From a virus: a stretch of DNA of 29,569 bases. The stretch is from IMG/VR virus record IMGVR_UViG_3300045999_002124, positions 1-29,569 of that record. One strand, 5' to 3'. Numbering within the stretch: position 1 is the stretch's first letter; the number at the start of each line of letters is the position of its first letter. Below, in pieces: positions 20,041 through 28,542 of the stretch. The notes under the pieces are model-generated. The model searched no databases and was not told the origin of the DNA. It worked only from the letters and a program-made list of their open reading frames with translations. Position numbers and translations under genes: made by a program.

Positions 20041-21431
20041 CAGTTGAAGCTCCCGCCGTCGATGGTGCTGCTGGTTGTCACAATGCTACTTCCATTGGCA
20101 AAATTGCCACCATCCACAATCACGGCACCGCCGGCCTGCGACCAGCTCAGCACGCCAGCAGCATCACTCACCAAGGCATAGCCGGCAACTGCTGCATCAG
20201 TCGCTGGCAGTGTCCAGGTGACATTTGATGCAATCGCGGCTGGCGCCTGAAATGCGACCCAGTTCGTGCCGTTTGCGGTTGCTTCGCCAAACCTGAGATC
20301 AGATTGATTGCCCAGCAGCAGATCGCCCGTCAGCGTGCCGCCTGATGGTTGTATGGCTGCCGCAGCAAGGTCATAGGCTGCCTTGACCGCAGCTGGCACG
20401 GCTGCCGTTGTGGTGCTTGTGCTGCTGGTGGAGTTTTCTAGCTGTACTGCACCTTTCTGGCTGGTGGTGGCATCTTGAATGCTGATCGCTGGTGTGGTGC
20501 CACCGGTGCTAGCAATCGGACTGGTGCCAGTAACTGCCGTGACGGTGCCGCCACTGCCAGTTGCACTGATCGTGATGGTGCCGCTGCCGTTGCTAATCGT
20601 GACGCCTGAGCCAGCCGTCAGCGTTGATTTGCTCAGCGTGTTGCCGGTGCTGTTGCCGATTAACAGCTGACCATCTGTATAGGTGGTCTGGCCTGTGCCG
20701 CCGTAGCCGGTGCCGATGGTGGTGCCATTCCATATGCCGGTGCCAATGGTGCCAACGCTGGTGAGGCTGCTGCTCACCACGGCACTGCCGAGGCTGGTGG
20801 CATCTAGCACCTTTGTGCCGGCGATGCGGTATTCCTTGGTGCTGGCGATGTTGAGGTGCTCGCTGAATGTCCACGCATCGGTGGCATCAATCCAGCTGAT
20901 CGTCTTATCGGTGGTGCCCTTCAGCGTGATGCCGCCACCATCAGCCGTCACATCGGTTGGTGTGGTGACCTTGCCGATAACAATGTTCTTGTCTTCGACG
21001 TCCAGCGTCTGCGTGTTGATGATTGTTTCGGTGCCGTTGACCGTCAGATCACCTTGAATGATGACGTTGTTGTCAAAGGTCGCAGCACCCGTCACATCTA
21101 ACGTGCCAGGCACGTCGATATTGCTGGCCCACTCAACGCCCGTACCGGCTGCATCGGTCTGCAACAGTTGCCGCGCTGTGCCATCAGCCAGCTTGCTGAC
21201 GGCGATCTCAGCATTGCTGGCAATCGATGAATCCGTGATTGGGAATGCCGGGATCAGACTCCAAGGCGTGTAGCTCAGCGAAGTCCACGCCGTGGAACCT
21301 GTGCCAACTTTCCACTTGCCCGTGTCGGTTTCATAGCCCAGCTCGCCAGCCAGCAGCGTTGGGTTGTTAAACGTCCAGTTGGCTGCGGTATCGCGGCGCT
21401 GCTGCTGGAATGCGAGAACAGTGGTTGTCAT
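20040..21431 (-). CDS. Tail fibre protein, 463 aa
   Basis: The N-terminal adaptor reads QQQRRDTAANWTFNNPTLLA then GELGYETDTGKWKVGTGSTA, the same motif as the truncated gene at the right edge. A repetitive beta region follows: GTLDVTGAATFDNNVIIQGD, LTVNGTETIINTQTLDVEDK, NIVIGKVTTPTDVTADGGGI, typical of fibre shafts. Gly/Ser/Thr-rich repeats (TIGTGYGGTGQTTYTDGQLL) and a C-terminal domain complete it. No intramolecular chaperone signature is seen. ATG 21431 overlaps the upstream stop as ATGA. Confidence 0.87.
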   Translation of the reverse strand: MTTTVLAFQQQRRDTAANWTFNNPTLLAGELGYETDTGKWKVGTGSTAWTSLSYTPWSLIPAFPITDSSIASNAEIAVSKLADGTARQLLQTDAAGTGVEWASNIDVPGTLDVTGAATFDNNVIIQGDLTVNGTETIINTQTLDVEDKNIVIGKVTTPTDVTADGGGITLKGTTDKTISWIDATDAWTFSEHLNIASTKEYRIAGTKVLDATSLGSAVVSSSLTSVGTIGTGIWNGTTIGTGYGGTGQTTYTDGQLLIGNSTGNTLSKSTLTAGSGVTISNGSGTITISATGSGGTVTAVTGTSPIASTGGTTPAISIQDATTSQKGAVQLENSTSSTSTTTAAVPAAVKAAYDLAAAAIQPSGGTLTGDLLLGNQSDLRFGEATANGTNWVAFQAPAAIASNVTWTLPATDAAVAGYALVSDAAGVLSWSQAGGAVIVDGGNFANGSSIVTTSSTIDGGSFN

Positions 21432-21928
21432 GCCGATGCGCCGCCGTTAACAATCAGGATACGAGCAGGAGTGGCGGCAGCGCCACCAGCATTGAGGATG
21501 TATTCCCTAGCGGGTGCGCTAGCGGAATCAGCAGCATTAAAGATCAGATCACTGAGATCGATGGCGTAGGTGGTCAACTCAACCTCAACGCTCCACAAGT
21601 CACAGGATCCGTCTGTAATGACTGGCGGAGCTGCATAGCGCCATGCGTAGTCGGCAATGATGCCAACCGGTGGCGAGTCATAACCATTCCAGATTTCAAC
21701 CGGCAGGAAGAAGATGCCATAAGTGCCATCCTGCGCAATGTAGTGCGCCTTGATTAGATCTAGGTCAGCCTCACTGATGTTGTTGAAAGCCAGCTGCAGC
21801 GTTTGCTCCACACGGCGATTGCCTTGTCGGTAGGCAACAGTGCTGCCGGACAGTGCAACCTGCTGCACTTGCGGCACATTGCCTGGCACATAGGTGCGAG
21901 CTGATGGGATCAGAGCAGGAAACGCCAT
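21428..21928 (-). CDS. Distal tail protein, copy 1 of a tandem pair, 166 aa
   Basis: Pattern FPALIPSARTYVPGNVPQVQ, then NNISEADLDLIKAHYIAQDG, then LPVEIWNGYDSPPV and YAWRYA. It shares order and key residues with the next upstream gene (21931-22302): F-P-x-L-x-P, PQ, SEA/SEADLDLI, H-Y-x-x-Q-x-G, E-[IV]-W-x-G-Y, PPV, W-R-Y. It has an extra C-terminal beta extension (ILNAGGAAATPARILIVNGG) that could connect to the fibre encoded downstream. Function is inferred from position between tail tip and fibre genes. Confidence 0.75.
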   Translation of the reverse strand: MAFPALIPSARTYVPGNVPQVQQVALSGSTVAYRQGNRRVEQTLQLAFNNISEADLDLIKAHYIAQDGTYGIFFLPVEIWNGYDSPPVGIIADYAWRYAAPPVITDGSCDLWSVEVELTTYAIDLSDLIFNAADSASAPAREYILNAGGAAATPARILIVNGGASA

Positions 21929-21930
21929 GG

Positions 21931-22302
21931 CTAGATCGGCACCGTTTCTAGTTCAAGTGTGAGGCTGTATCGCCGGGGCGATGCGATGCTCACATCAAAA
22001 GCACCGGTATACCGCCACTTGTAACTGGCTGAGCTGACTGGCGGAGTGGTGTAGCCGCCCCATACTTCAGCCGAGAGATCAAATGGGATCAGGCTGCCCT
22101 CCTGTCCCGCATAGTGATCCAAGATCTGCTGCGCTTCAGATTCGGTCAGATATTCGTAGCCAATGGTCAAGCGTTGCGCGACATAGGCTGAACCCTGCTT
22201 GAAGCGCACCTCGCCACCACTGGTGCCCTTGTACACCTGCTGCGGTATGTCGCCCAAGCTGAGCGATCTTGTGCGCGGCGCCAGCGAGGGGAAGGTTGCC
22301 AT
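21931..22302 (-). CDS. Distal tail protein, copy 2 of a tandem pair, 123 aa
   Basis: FPSLAPRTRSLSLGDIPQQV, EYLTESEAQQILDHYAGQEG, LSAEVWGGYTTPPV and YKWRYTG line up with the neighbouring 166-aa protein. It lacks that protein's C-terminal extension, so it is the minimal form. It lies between the large tail tip gene and the longer copy, suggesting tandem duplication with divergence. The ATG at 22302 overlaps the tail tip stop as TGATG. Confidence 0.75.
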   Translation of the reverse strand: MATFPSLAPRTRSLSLGDIPQQVYKGTSGGEVRFKQGSAYVAQRLTIGYEYLTESEAQQILDHYAGQEGSLIPFDLSAEVWGGYTTPPVSSASYKWRYTGAFDVSIASPRRYSLTLELETVPI

Positions 22303-24332
22303 CAGACGACCGTGAACGTGCCATTGAGCACTTCATTGCTAATCGTAGGCACGGTGCTGCCGTTGACTGGGAACTGCGCCGCTTCGATAGTTGTAGTGCC
22401 GTCAGTGTTGTGATTGATGGAAGTGATCTGGTAATACTCAGTTTCGGTGCGGTTGTCGCCTGCACTGCTGATGCGTTGCTTCTGAATGCGGATGATATTG
22501 GTAGGGATCAGACCAGTGGTGTCGAGCGCAGTCTCAAACTCAATCGAATGCACTGAATAGCGCCGCCGCGCCAAGAAGTGCTTTGCGTAGATGATCGCAT
22601 GGTTGCGGTTTGAGCAGAAATCCGACATATCAAACTGCTCAACCGGGGCATCAAGGCTCACGCCGCTGTAGCGCACCTGCACGCTCTGCTGTGTGCCGAT
22701 GGCATCAGGGTCATTCTTGCGGAATAGAACGGTGACATTGAGATCGGACTTTTCGGCTGCGCTCACATAGGTTTTGCTGTAGCTGCCGGGCAGGATCTCG
22801 TCTTCGGTAAACGTAGCCGCAGGCGATAGCGTTGCCGTGCTGATCTGCTGGCTGCCATTGAGTGGCAGCACCGGAGCGAAGCGATACTGGCCGCCGGTTG
22901 AGATGAAGGACAGCAGGAAGAACGGCGCAGTCTCGCTCAACAGTTCGATGATGTTGACCGATTCGGCAATGATGCCATTGAACTGCAGGCTGTAGTTATT
23001 GCAGAAGCTTGCCAGCGTCGGCATGTTCGTGGTCAGAATCGGCCGCGATACATCCGGTGTTGTGCCAGCGGTTTGGCGCTTGTAGCTGGTGAACAGATAC
23101 ATGGCCAAGTCCACCAGCTGATTGCTGGCGCCTTGCGTACTGCCTGCTGCATCCACGCTATAGAGCGCAACGCGGATGCCCTGTTCGTAATAGATCGAGA
23201 GTTGCCGTGTAGTCGTTGGATAGGAACCAGCCTCCGGTGGATCGTAAATATCGCCAACCACCTTCAGAAAGGTGATGTCTGCATAGGATGAGTTATCAGC
23301 GGTTGGGGTGCTGGATGGGTTGGCGTATTTGCTAACTATGAACTCAAACTGAACAGACTCAAGCGTTCCACCAGTAGCCGAGAACGTTCCAATGAAGGGG
23401 TCAAACGCCCCGAGCATCGTCCAAACTTCTGTAACGCTGCCAGACGATCCAATCCCGGCCCAGAAACTTCCATTAGGTGGGATAAAATACGAAGCATCAA
23501 TAGCGAAATCTTGCACTAAATCAACCGCGCCCATCACGGGCATCGTTGTCGGATAGGTCAGGGTTGTATTGACAGCAAACTGAGTTGTACTAGGAATTCC
23601 TAGCGCTGCGAAATAAGCGCTCGTGAGATCGGTGCCAGTTACATTATCGAACACCTCAATGGTCGCCTTGAACCCAACATTGGTTGTATCGCCACTTCCG
23701 CGCGCAACCGTTCTAAATGCCCAGTATGAACTGCCCTGATAATCGGCGCGGTTTGTCCATTTGCCAGTGGCAGGGACTGCCTCAGCCAGAAAAGAATAAG
23801 TATCGTTCCCGCAATACATCCCCGCGCCGAGCACCGGGCAAGTGCCTGGGGAGGCTGCCAACGTGGCGGCGCTATTGTAAATATTGCTGATTGTGATCGT
23901 CTGATCTTCTAAGAATGCCATGCATCGCAGGCCAACCCATGTGCGGTGCTTCACCGGGCTGCTGACGATCTCGCCCTGACTGACAGGAAACAGAAAGCTG
24001 CCTTTGAAGAAATAGGATCCTGCCTTGACCAGTGCAGGCTGAATCCACACGCCGCCGCTATTGCTGACGCGTTTGCCGAACAGGATCGGTACAGTCTCGC
24101 CGGCAGTAGCGATGCGCTGATCGGCACCGAGATCAGCCTCCGGTGTTTTGCGGTTGCCAGGTGAACGGTCTTTATTGCTGATCGATTGATTGGGGGATGA
24201 CTTAGGCGCAGGAAATCCGCATGTGTCCTGCGTTGTGTTGACCACACCTTTGGCACGTTTCAGCCGCCGCCTAATGCGCTTTTTATCGGTGAGGCGATCA
24301 AGCCATTTGTTTGCCGGTGAAAGCCTGCTCAT
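22302..24332 (-). CDS. Tail tip / host-specificity protein, 676 aa
   Basis: Large central tail-tip protein expected to sit at the end of the tail tube and carry the fibres. A basic N-terminal region (KKRIRRRLKRAKGVVNT) is followed by ATAGETVPILFGKRVSNSGG then VWIQPALV, a phrase typical of phage tail-tip proteins. A long beta-rich middle with many aromatic/Ser stretches follows. The C-terminal part has LNVTVLFRKNDPDAIGTQQS then VQVRYSG and SVHSIEFETALDTTGLIPTN, then IIRIQKQRI, like tail proteins related to gpJ/gp27 hubs. It follows the small Cys-rich gene in the tape-measure-to-fibre order expected of siphoviruses. ATG 24332. Confidence 0.82.
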   Translation of the reverse strand: MSRLSPANKWLDRLTDKKRIRRRLKRAKGVVNTTQDTCGFPAPKSSPNQSISNKDRSPGNRKTPEADLGADQRIATAGETVPILFGKRVSNSGGVWIQPALVKAGSYFFKGSFLFPVSQGEIVSSPVKHRTWVGLRCMAFLEDQTITISNIYNSAATLAASPGTCPVLGAGMYCGNDTYSFLAEAVPATGKWTNRADYQGSSYWAFRTVARGSGDTTNVGFKATIEVFDNVTGTDLTSAYFAALGIPSTTQFAVNTTLTYPTTMPVMGAVDLVQDFAIDASYFIPPNGSFWAGIGSSGSVTEVWTMLGAFDPFIGTFSATGGTLESVQFEFIVSKYANPSSTPTADNSSYADITFLKVVGDIYDPPEAGSYPTTTRQLSIYYEQGIRVALYSVDAAGSTQGASNQLVDLAMYLFTSYKRQTAGTTPDVSRPILTTNMPTLASFCNNYSLQFNGIIAESVNIIELLSETAPFFLLSFISTGGQYRFAPVLPLNGSQQISTATLSPAATFTEDEILPGSYSKTYVSAAEKSDLNVTVLFRKNDPDAIGTQQSVQVRYSGVSLDAPVEQFDMSDFCSNRNHAIIYAKHFLARRRYSVHSIEFETALDTTGLIPTNIIRIQKQRISSAGDNRTETEYYQITSINHNTDGTTTIEAAQFPVNGSTVPTISNEVLNGTFTVV

Positions 24333-24547
24333 TGTTCACACTCCTGACAGCTGCCGAGCACTGCGGCCAGCGCCATAGGCGGCAGCACAGCAACGCATTC
24401 ATCAATGCACTCAACCCCTTCTAGTTCGCTGCCATCAGCAGCCAAATAGATGCGGCGATTATCCTCAACCGCCAGCGTTACGCCTTCATGCGTGCAGCCA
24501 TCAGCGCATTGCACCTCAAGGTTGATGCCAACCACAATCCTGCTCAT
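24329..24547 (-). CDS. Small cysteine-rich tail-region protein, 72 aa
   Basis: MSRIVVGINLEVQCADGCTH then VECIDECVAVLPP and a GSCQECEQ end, giving C14, C18, C47, C51, C67 and C70, three C-x(2-3)-C pairs in 72 residues. This suggests bound zinc or an iron-sulfur cluster, as has been shown for lambda gpL in the same tail-tip region. That parallel is from position only. It overlaps both neighbours as ATGA. Confidence 0.7.
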   Translation of the reverse strand: MSRIVVGINLEVQCADGCTHEGVTLAVEDNRRIYLAADGSELEGVECIDECVAVLPPMALAAVLGSCQECEQ

Positions 24548-25047
24548 CGTCCCGTAAACCTCCCAATCAGATCAGATGCAACCTTGCGCGTTGGCACTTG
24601 TGGCTTTGTCTTATCGATCATTGGGCTAACCGTCCACGACACGGAATCATCATCAACCTGTGCGCCATCAATACCGCCAATGTAACGACTGATCAGCTGG
24701 GCGCTACTAGGATCAACTGCATCCATGCCTGCATCCTGCAGATACAGCGATGCAATCACTAGGCGATTGGTGCCGATCGCTGTATCGGTGAGATCAATCA
24801 CGTCGCCAGTGGCTGCAATCTCAATCGACAAATCGCCGATGCTATTGGCAGCCCGCAAAGCGAAGCCAGACGCGGTAAATGGGATGTAAAAAAAATCACC
24901 CTGAACATCGCTATCGATCAGCGACATATCCTGCGGCACTTGGTAGAAGTTCTGCCAGCGCCGTGTCGGTGTGCGCTTGCCGCCGCTATAAACGCTGTTC
25001 CGGTCAGCGTAGTATTCAAGGAAGCACAGCAGATCATATTCAGCCAT
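24544..25047 (-). CDS. Minor tail protein (tape-measure downstream), 167 aa
   Basis: Begins MAEYDLLCFLEYYADRNSVY and has GGKRTPTRRWQNFYQVPQDM and AANSIGDLSIEIAATGDVID. The C-terminus has DDDSVSWTVSPMIDKTKPQV. Its place directly after the tape measure and before the Cys-rich and tip genes corresponds to lambda gpM/gpL positions. The sequence alone does not place it in a family I can name. ATG 25047 overlaps the tape measure stop as TAATG. Confidence 0.65.
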   Translation of the reverse strand: MAEYDLLCFLEYYADRNSVYSGGKRTPTRRWQNFYQVPQDMSLIDSDVQGDFFYIPFTASGFALRAANSIGDLSIEIAATGDVIDLTDTAIGTNRLVIASLYLQDAGMDAVDPSSAQLISRYIGGIDGAQVDDDSVSWTVSPMIDKTKPQVPTRKVASDLIGRFTGR

Positions 25048-26855
25048 TACGCCAGCCCCAGTGAGCGCCGCACGCTGCTATCGCCTGCAAGCAGGCTCAG
25101 CGTTTGATTGACGCCAGCTTGCACGGCTGCGCTGAGATCTTCGGTGGTGACGAAGTTCGTGCCATCCATCTGAGTGACCGGGCCAGTCTGAATGCTGACG
25201 CTGGCGCTACCAGGCACCACCATGCCGCCCTCAGCAAATCGTGGGATAGCAGCCGGGCCACGCACACCGGCCATCCAGTTGGCGGCAAATGCACCAGCCT
25301 TGGATTGCGGCACGATGTATTCAGGCTCGCCGCCTTCGCCAACCATGGCCAGGGTCGGGCCGCTGACCACTCCGCCCTCAGCGAAGCGTGGAATCTGTGG
25401 CATCGGCAATTGCGGGATCTGTGGCAACTGCAGCCTGGCGAGTGCGGCATTGGCACCGCGAATGATGCCATTGATTGCGTTGACCACGCTGCCGATAGCG
25501 GTGCCGATGCCATTGAGAATCTGATTGACGATGCCACGCACGGCAGTGAACGCCGCCTTGAATGGTGCTGTAATTGCATCGGTGACGGTCTTAAAGGTGT
25601 TGGCAATGCTCTGAACCAACTGGGTGATTGCTTGGCTAAGCGGCTGGACAAAGCTGACGTTCACGAACTGCACAACAGCCTGAAAACCCTGAATGACCGG
25701 ATCGATAAACACCGTCTTGAAGCCCTGCGCCGCCTGCTGCAGCACATAGCCGATAGCCTGAAATGCTTGGCCGATCTGATCGCGGAATGCGTAGATCGCC
25801 ACGCCAGCTGCAACAGCAAGCGCCACCCAGCCAACTGGGCCGCTGAATACGCCGATCAGGATCTGGCCCAACGTGCCAAGGCCGGCCACTAGCGGGCCAA
25901 TAGCGCCAGCCCAGCCGGCGATCAAAGCCGGAATGCCAACCAATGCGGCACCGATGCCGGTGAGCAGCGGGCCAAGCGCGGTAAAGATTGTGACGATGGA
26001 CGCCAAGGCCGGGCCAAATACAACCAAGACAGCTGTAAGAGCGCCGATACCAGCAACAAGGTTTTGAACCGGTTGCGGTAAACCAGAGAACCATTGCGCC
26101 CAGCCGGCGATGGCCTGCGCCACCTGCGTCAGATAGGGCAGCAATGCCGTGACCGCTTCATTGAATGGCCCGGCAATAGATCGCGCGATGCCATTCAACG
26201 CATCGTTGAACTTATCCGCAGCCTGCGCCATCTCGGTATCGATGGTCGCTGAGTATTGGCTGAGAGCATCACGGCCGCCATTCAACATCGGGATCAGGTT
26301 CATACCCGACTTGCCGAATAGCTCCATCGCTAGAGCAGTTTTCTGCGCACCGTCTGGCATCTTGGCGAACTTATCCGCCAGGTCCAGCATGATCGCGTCG
26401 ACGCCGCGAATCTTGCCCTGAGCATCCGTTGAGCTGATGCCAATCGCCTTCAGGGCTTCATTGGTTTTGGATGCGGGGTCAACAATCCCCTTTGATAGCC
26501 GCCCCATCGCCTTGGCGACTTCATCGATGCTGCTGCCTGAATCCTCTGCTGCAGCGCCAAATTTGCTCAGGATCGGCACCGCAACGCCCGTGCGCTGGCT
26601 GAGATCGTTGAGGTTATCGGCTGCATCAATGGCACGCTTGCCCATTGCCGTCAGGCCAGCGATACCAGCAGCTGGCACCAACGCACCAAGCGCACCGCCG
26701 ATACCAGCAGTAGCGCCTTTCAGTCGGCCAAATGTACCGGATAGTCCTGCCGCTTCCTTGTTGGTTTTGCCAAGCGCACGATCCAGATTCTCGATCTGTG
26801 CCAGACCGTCAACCTTTGCCCTGATCGTCAGGGCTGTTGTCATGTCCAGCGCCAT
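25047..26855 (-). CDS. Tail tape measure protein, 602 aa
   Basis: Sets tail length and is carried within the tail tube. Seen: N-terminal coiled region (LDRALGKTNKEAAGL), Gly/Ala-rich segment, the conserved core KRAIDAADNLNDLSQRTGVA then KMPDGAQKTALAMELFGKSG, hydrophobic helices in the middle (about 260-355), long amphipathic helices, and a C-terminal FAEGGVVSGPTLAMVGEGGE then YIVPQSKAGAF motif common in tape measures. At 602 aa it would predict a fairly short tail (roughly 90 nm at about 1.5 angstrom per residue). It lies after the frameshift chaperone genes. ATG 26855. Confidence 0.92.
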   Translation of the reverse strand: MALDMTTALTIRAKVDGLAQIENLDRALGKTNKEAAGLSGTFGRLKGATAGIGGALGALVPAAGIAGLTAMGKRAIDAADNLNDLSQRTGVAVPILSKFGAAAEDSGSSIDEVAKAMGRLSKGIVDPASKTNEALKAIGISSTDAQGKIRGVDAIMLDLADKFAKMPDGAQKTALAMELFGKSGMNLIPMLNGGRDALSQYSATIDTEMAQAADKFNDALNGIARSIAGPFNEAVTALLPYLTQVAQAIAGWAQWFSGLPQPVQNLVAGIGALTAVLVVFGPALASIVTIFTALGPLLTGIGAALVGIPALIAGWAGAIGPLVAGLGTLGQILIGVFSGPVGWVALAVAAGVAIYAFRDQIGQAFQAIGYVLQQAAQGFKTVFIDPVIQGFQAVVQFVNVSFVQPLSQAITQLVQSIANTFKTVTDAITAPFKAAFTAVRGIVNQILNGIGTAIGSVVNAINGIIRGANAALARLQLPQIPQLPMPQIPRFAEGGVVSGPTLAMVGEGGEPEYIVPQSKAGAFAANWMAGVRGPAAIPRFAEGGMVVPGSASVSIQTGPVTQMDGTNFVTTEDLSAAVQAGVNQTLSLLAGDSSVRRSLGLA

Positions 26856-26857
26856 GC

Positions 26858-27148
26858 TCAGCCCTTGCGCTTGTTAATCGCTCCCACCACTGTAGCCTCA
26901 ATGATCTGTAGGTCACTGAACACCTCAGCCGGATCAGCGATCTGCAGTAGATCAAACACCCAGCGCACGGCGCTGTAGTCCAGACCGATCAACGTACCTG
27001 AATCGGTACGCCATTGCGTCTGCACCTTGAGGAACACACGCACTGCAGCCCATGCATCAGGCTCCACCTCATAATTGACGGCCGCTTTGCTTGGTGGTGG
27101 CTCGATCCCGAAGACGGCCGCATCCTTTGCGGTCTCATCGATTTCCAT
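26858..27148 (-). CDS. Tail assembly chaperone, T part (DUF1799-like), 96 aa or fused by frameshift
   Basis: The segment AAVRVFLKVQTQWRTDSGTL then IGLDYSAVRWVFDLLQ matches the DUF1799 pattern (L/V-F-x-x-x-x-T-Q-W-R, G-L-D-Y, then a hydrophobic helix). It is open upstream of the ATG at 27148 in this frame for 11 more codons (LIGAAEHWLGG), back to the slippery site at 27181-27187. It is therefore most likely made as the C-terminal part of a G-T type fusion with the upstream chaperone, although the ATG could also be used. The tape measure gene follows by two bases. Confidence 0.85.
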   Translation of the reverse strand: MEIDETAKDAAVFGIEPPPSKAAVNYEVEPDAWAAVRVFLKVQTQWRTDSGTLIGLDYSAVRWVFDLLQIADPAEVFSDLQIIEATVVGAINKRKG

Positions 27149-27177
27149 CCCACCAAGCCAGTGCTCAGCGGCCCCTA

Positions 27178-27558
27178 TTAGTTTTTTCGCTTCTGCTCCA
27201 CCAGCGATTCGAAGTAGGCAGCCACCAGTGAGCCAGCCATCATCGGCACATCCAACAGCTGCGCCTTCACGGCATTGCTAAATGGCACCGGCTCACCATC
27301 GCCGTCGACGATGCCATCCCATCCCACCAGGATCTCAGCTGCAATGCTCTGATCGCTGATGCCTTCGCCAGAATCCTCGCCCCGTTCAGCAGCATTGACC
27401 CGCAGCTGCACCTCACGCTGAATTTCATTGATGCGGCTCTGGGGCAGCCGCTTGAACTCAGCATCAAAGGTCTGCCGCTCCCGCTTGCCACCATTGGCCG
27501 GGAGCTTAATGCTCACCGGCCAGGTGTAGGAGTCTGACTGCTTGAGAACAAAAGCCAC
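27178..27558 (-). CDS. Tail assembly chaperone, G part, 126 aa
   Basis: Binds the tape measure during tail assembly. It is acidic and helical with ADFKRLPQ-type motifs (QTFDAEFKRLPQSRINEIQR, then EILVGWDGIVDGDGEPVPFS), a K-R-K-N end, and a position between the tail tube and tape measure genes. It ends EQKRKN just after the heptamer AAAAAAC (27187-27181, read in frame as A-AAA-AAC). A -1 slip there would join it to the next frame to give a 233-aa protein. ATG 27558; five bases separate it from the tail tube stop. Confidence 0.85.
   Translation of the reverse strand: MAFVLKQSDSYTWPVSIKLPANGGKRERQTFDAEFKRLPQSRINEIQREVQLRVNAAERGEDSGEGISDQSIAAEILVGWDGIVDGDGEPVPFSNAVKAQLLDVPMMAGSLVAAYFESLVEQKRKN
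27181..27187 (-). other. Programmed -1 ribosomal frameshift site (A-AAA-AAC)
   Basis: On the minus strand the 0-frame codons read AAG CGA AAA AAC TAA, so the heptamer A AAA AAC is in the canonical X-XXY-YYZ phase. After a -1 slip the reading continues CTA ATA GGG GCC and stays open to the ATG of the downstream chaperone part, whose frame is exactly -1 to this one. The predicted product is 126 + 11 + 96 = 233 residues. Lambda G/GT uses the same strategy with another heptamer. Confidence 0.85.
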
Positions 27559-27563
27559 GCGGA

Positions 27564-28502
27564 TCAGGTAAAGACAATCTCCATCTCATCATTGCCCGAA
27601 TCGGTCGGGGTGGCAATGTATGGCAGGGTAAGCATCTGGATCCCATCCTCATCGCTGTAGGACGGGTTGCCCAGATCGATCTGATCAGCGGTGAAGGTGA
27701 CGATGTTGCCAGCGGTTTGGCCGTGCTGGAAGGTCAGGTTGCCGGTGCTGTTGCCGGTGGCATCGTTGAAGAAGTTGTGAGCGCTGACCGATACCGCCTC
27801 GATCATCACTTCACCAGCGGGAGCCCGGTTGGTGATGATCACCTCTTTAGTGCAGCCCACCAGCTCGCGATAGACCAGCTCATTAGCCAGTTCCATCGTG
27901 AAGCTCTGCAGGCAGCCGGCATAGCTGAACACCTCGAAGCCCGTGGTGTTGCCCTGCTTGAACACCACCGGATCAGCCTGATTGGCGTAGGTGGGGGCGC
28001 TGATGGCCGATGCGGTCGGTGCGTTATAGATGCCGGTGAACTCAAACGCAATCGTTGGGATCTCACCCACGGTGCAGTTCAGCGAGAAGGTGCCGCGGCA
28101 GCCGGTTGCCTTGTGCAGCACGCCGTCGTTGTTGAAATAGATAGTGACCGAGCCGGGCGCCGCGTTGCTGTTGGGTGTGTAGGTAACGCTCGTGCTGGCC
28201 GATACGGTCTCGGTAAAGGAGCACGCTTTCAGCAGCGGGCCATAGGCGGGTGCAGTGCCAGCTGTACCAGAACCTGCCAGCTCTACCTCAAAGTTGACCA
28301 GCACGCGCGTCTGCGCCAGCAGCTGCTCAGATTGACCGAGGTAAGGCCGGATCAGCTCACGGCTAACGGTGTCAGCCTCGAGCGGAGTCACCTCAATATT
28401 GCGCACCAGAATTGCGTTGGCGCCAACAGTAGGCGTAGGGTCAACGCCGTAAGTGGTTTCAATTTCGGCCAGCAGCAGCTGGCGGCGGGAAAGCAGCGGC
28501 AT
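27564..28502 (-). CDS. Major tail tube protein, 312 aa
   Basis: Polymerises into the tail tube. It begins LLSRRQLLLAEIETTYGVDP and has VELAGSGTAGTAPAYGPLLK then ACSFTETV, with repeated beta motifs (LNCTVGEIPTIAFEFTGIYN, GNLTFQHGQTAGNIVTFTAD) and an acidic end. The TTYGVDP start, the LxxAC motif in the middle and the length match tail tube proteins of cyanophage-like siphoviruses. Its position before the chaperone pair and tape measure fits. ATG 28502. Confidence 0.88.
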   Translation of the reverse strand: MPLLSRRQLLLAEIETTYGVDPTPTVGANAILVRNIEVTPLEADTVSRELIRPYLGQSEQLLAQTRVLVNFEVELAGSGTAGTAPAYGPLLKACSFTETVSASTSVTYTPNSNAAPGSVTIYFNNDGVLHKATGCRGTFSLNCTVGEIPTIAFEFTGIYNAPTASAISAPTYANQADPVVFKQGNTTGFEVFSYAGCLQSFTMELANELVYRELVGCTKEVIITNRAPAGEVMIEAVSVSAHNFFNDATGNSTGNLTFQHGQTAGNIVTFTADQIDLGNPSYSDEDGIQMLTLPYIATPTDSGNDEMEIVFT

Positions 28503-28542
28503 GGCTTGGCCGGATGGAATCTTTCATCCCATCGTAGCCGGG

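Noticed and set aside
25104-25892. Long plus-strand frame of 262 codons opposite the tape measure
   Set aside because: It lies fully inside the tape measure gene on the other strand; the Cys/His/Arg-rich translation lacks any motif and is the usual shadow of a GC-rich gene.
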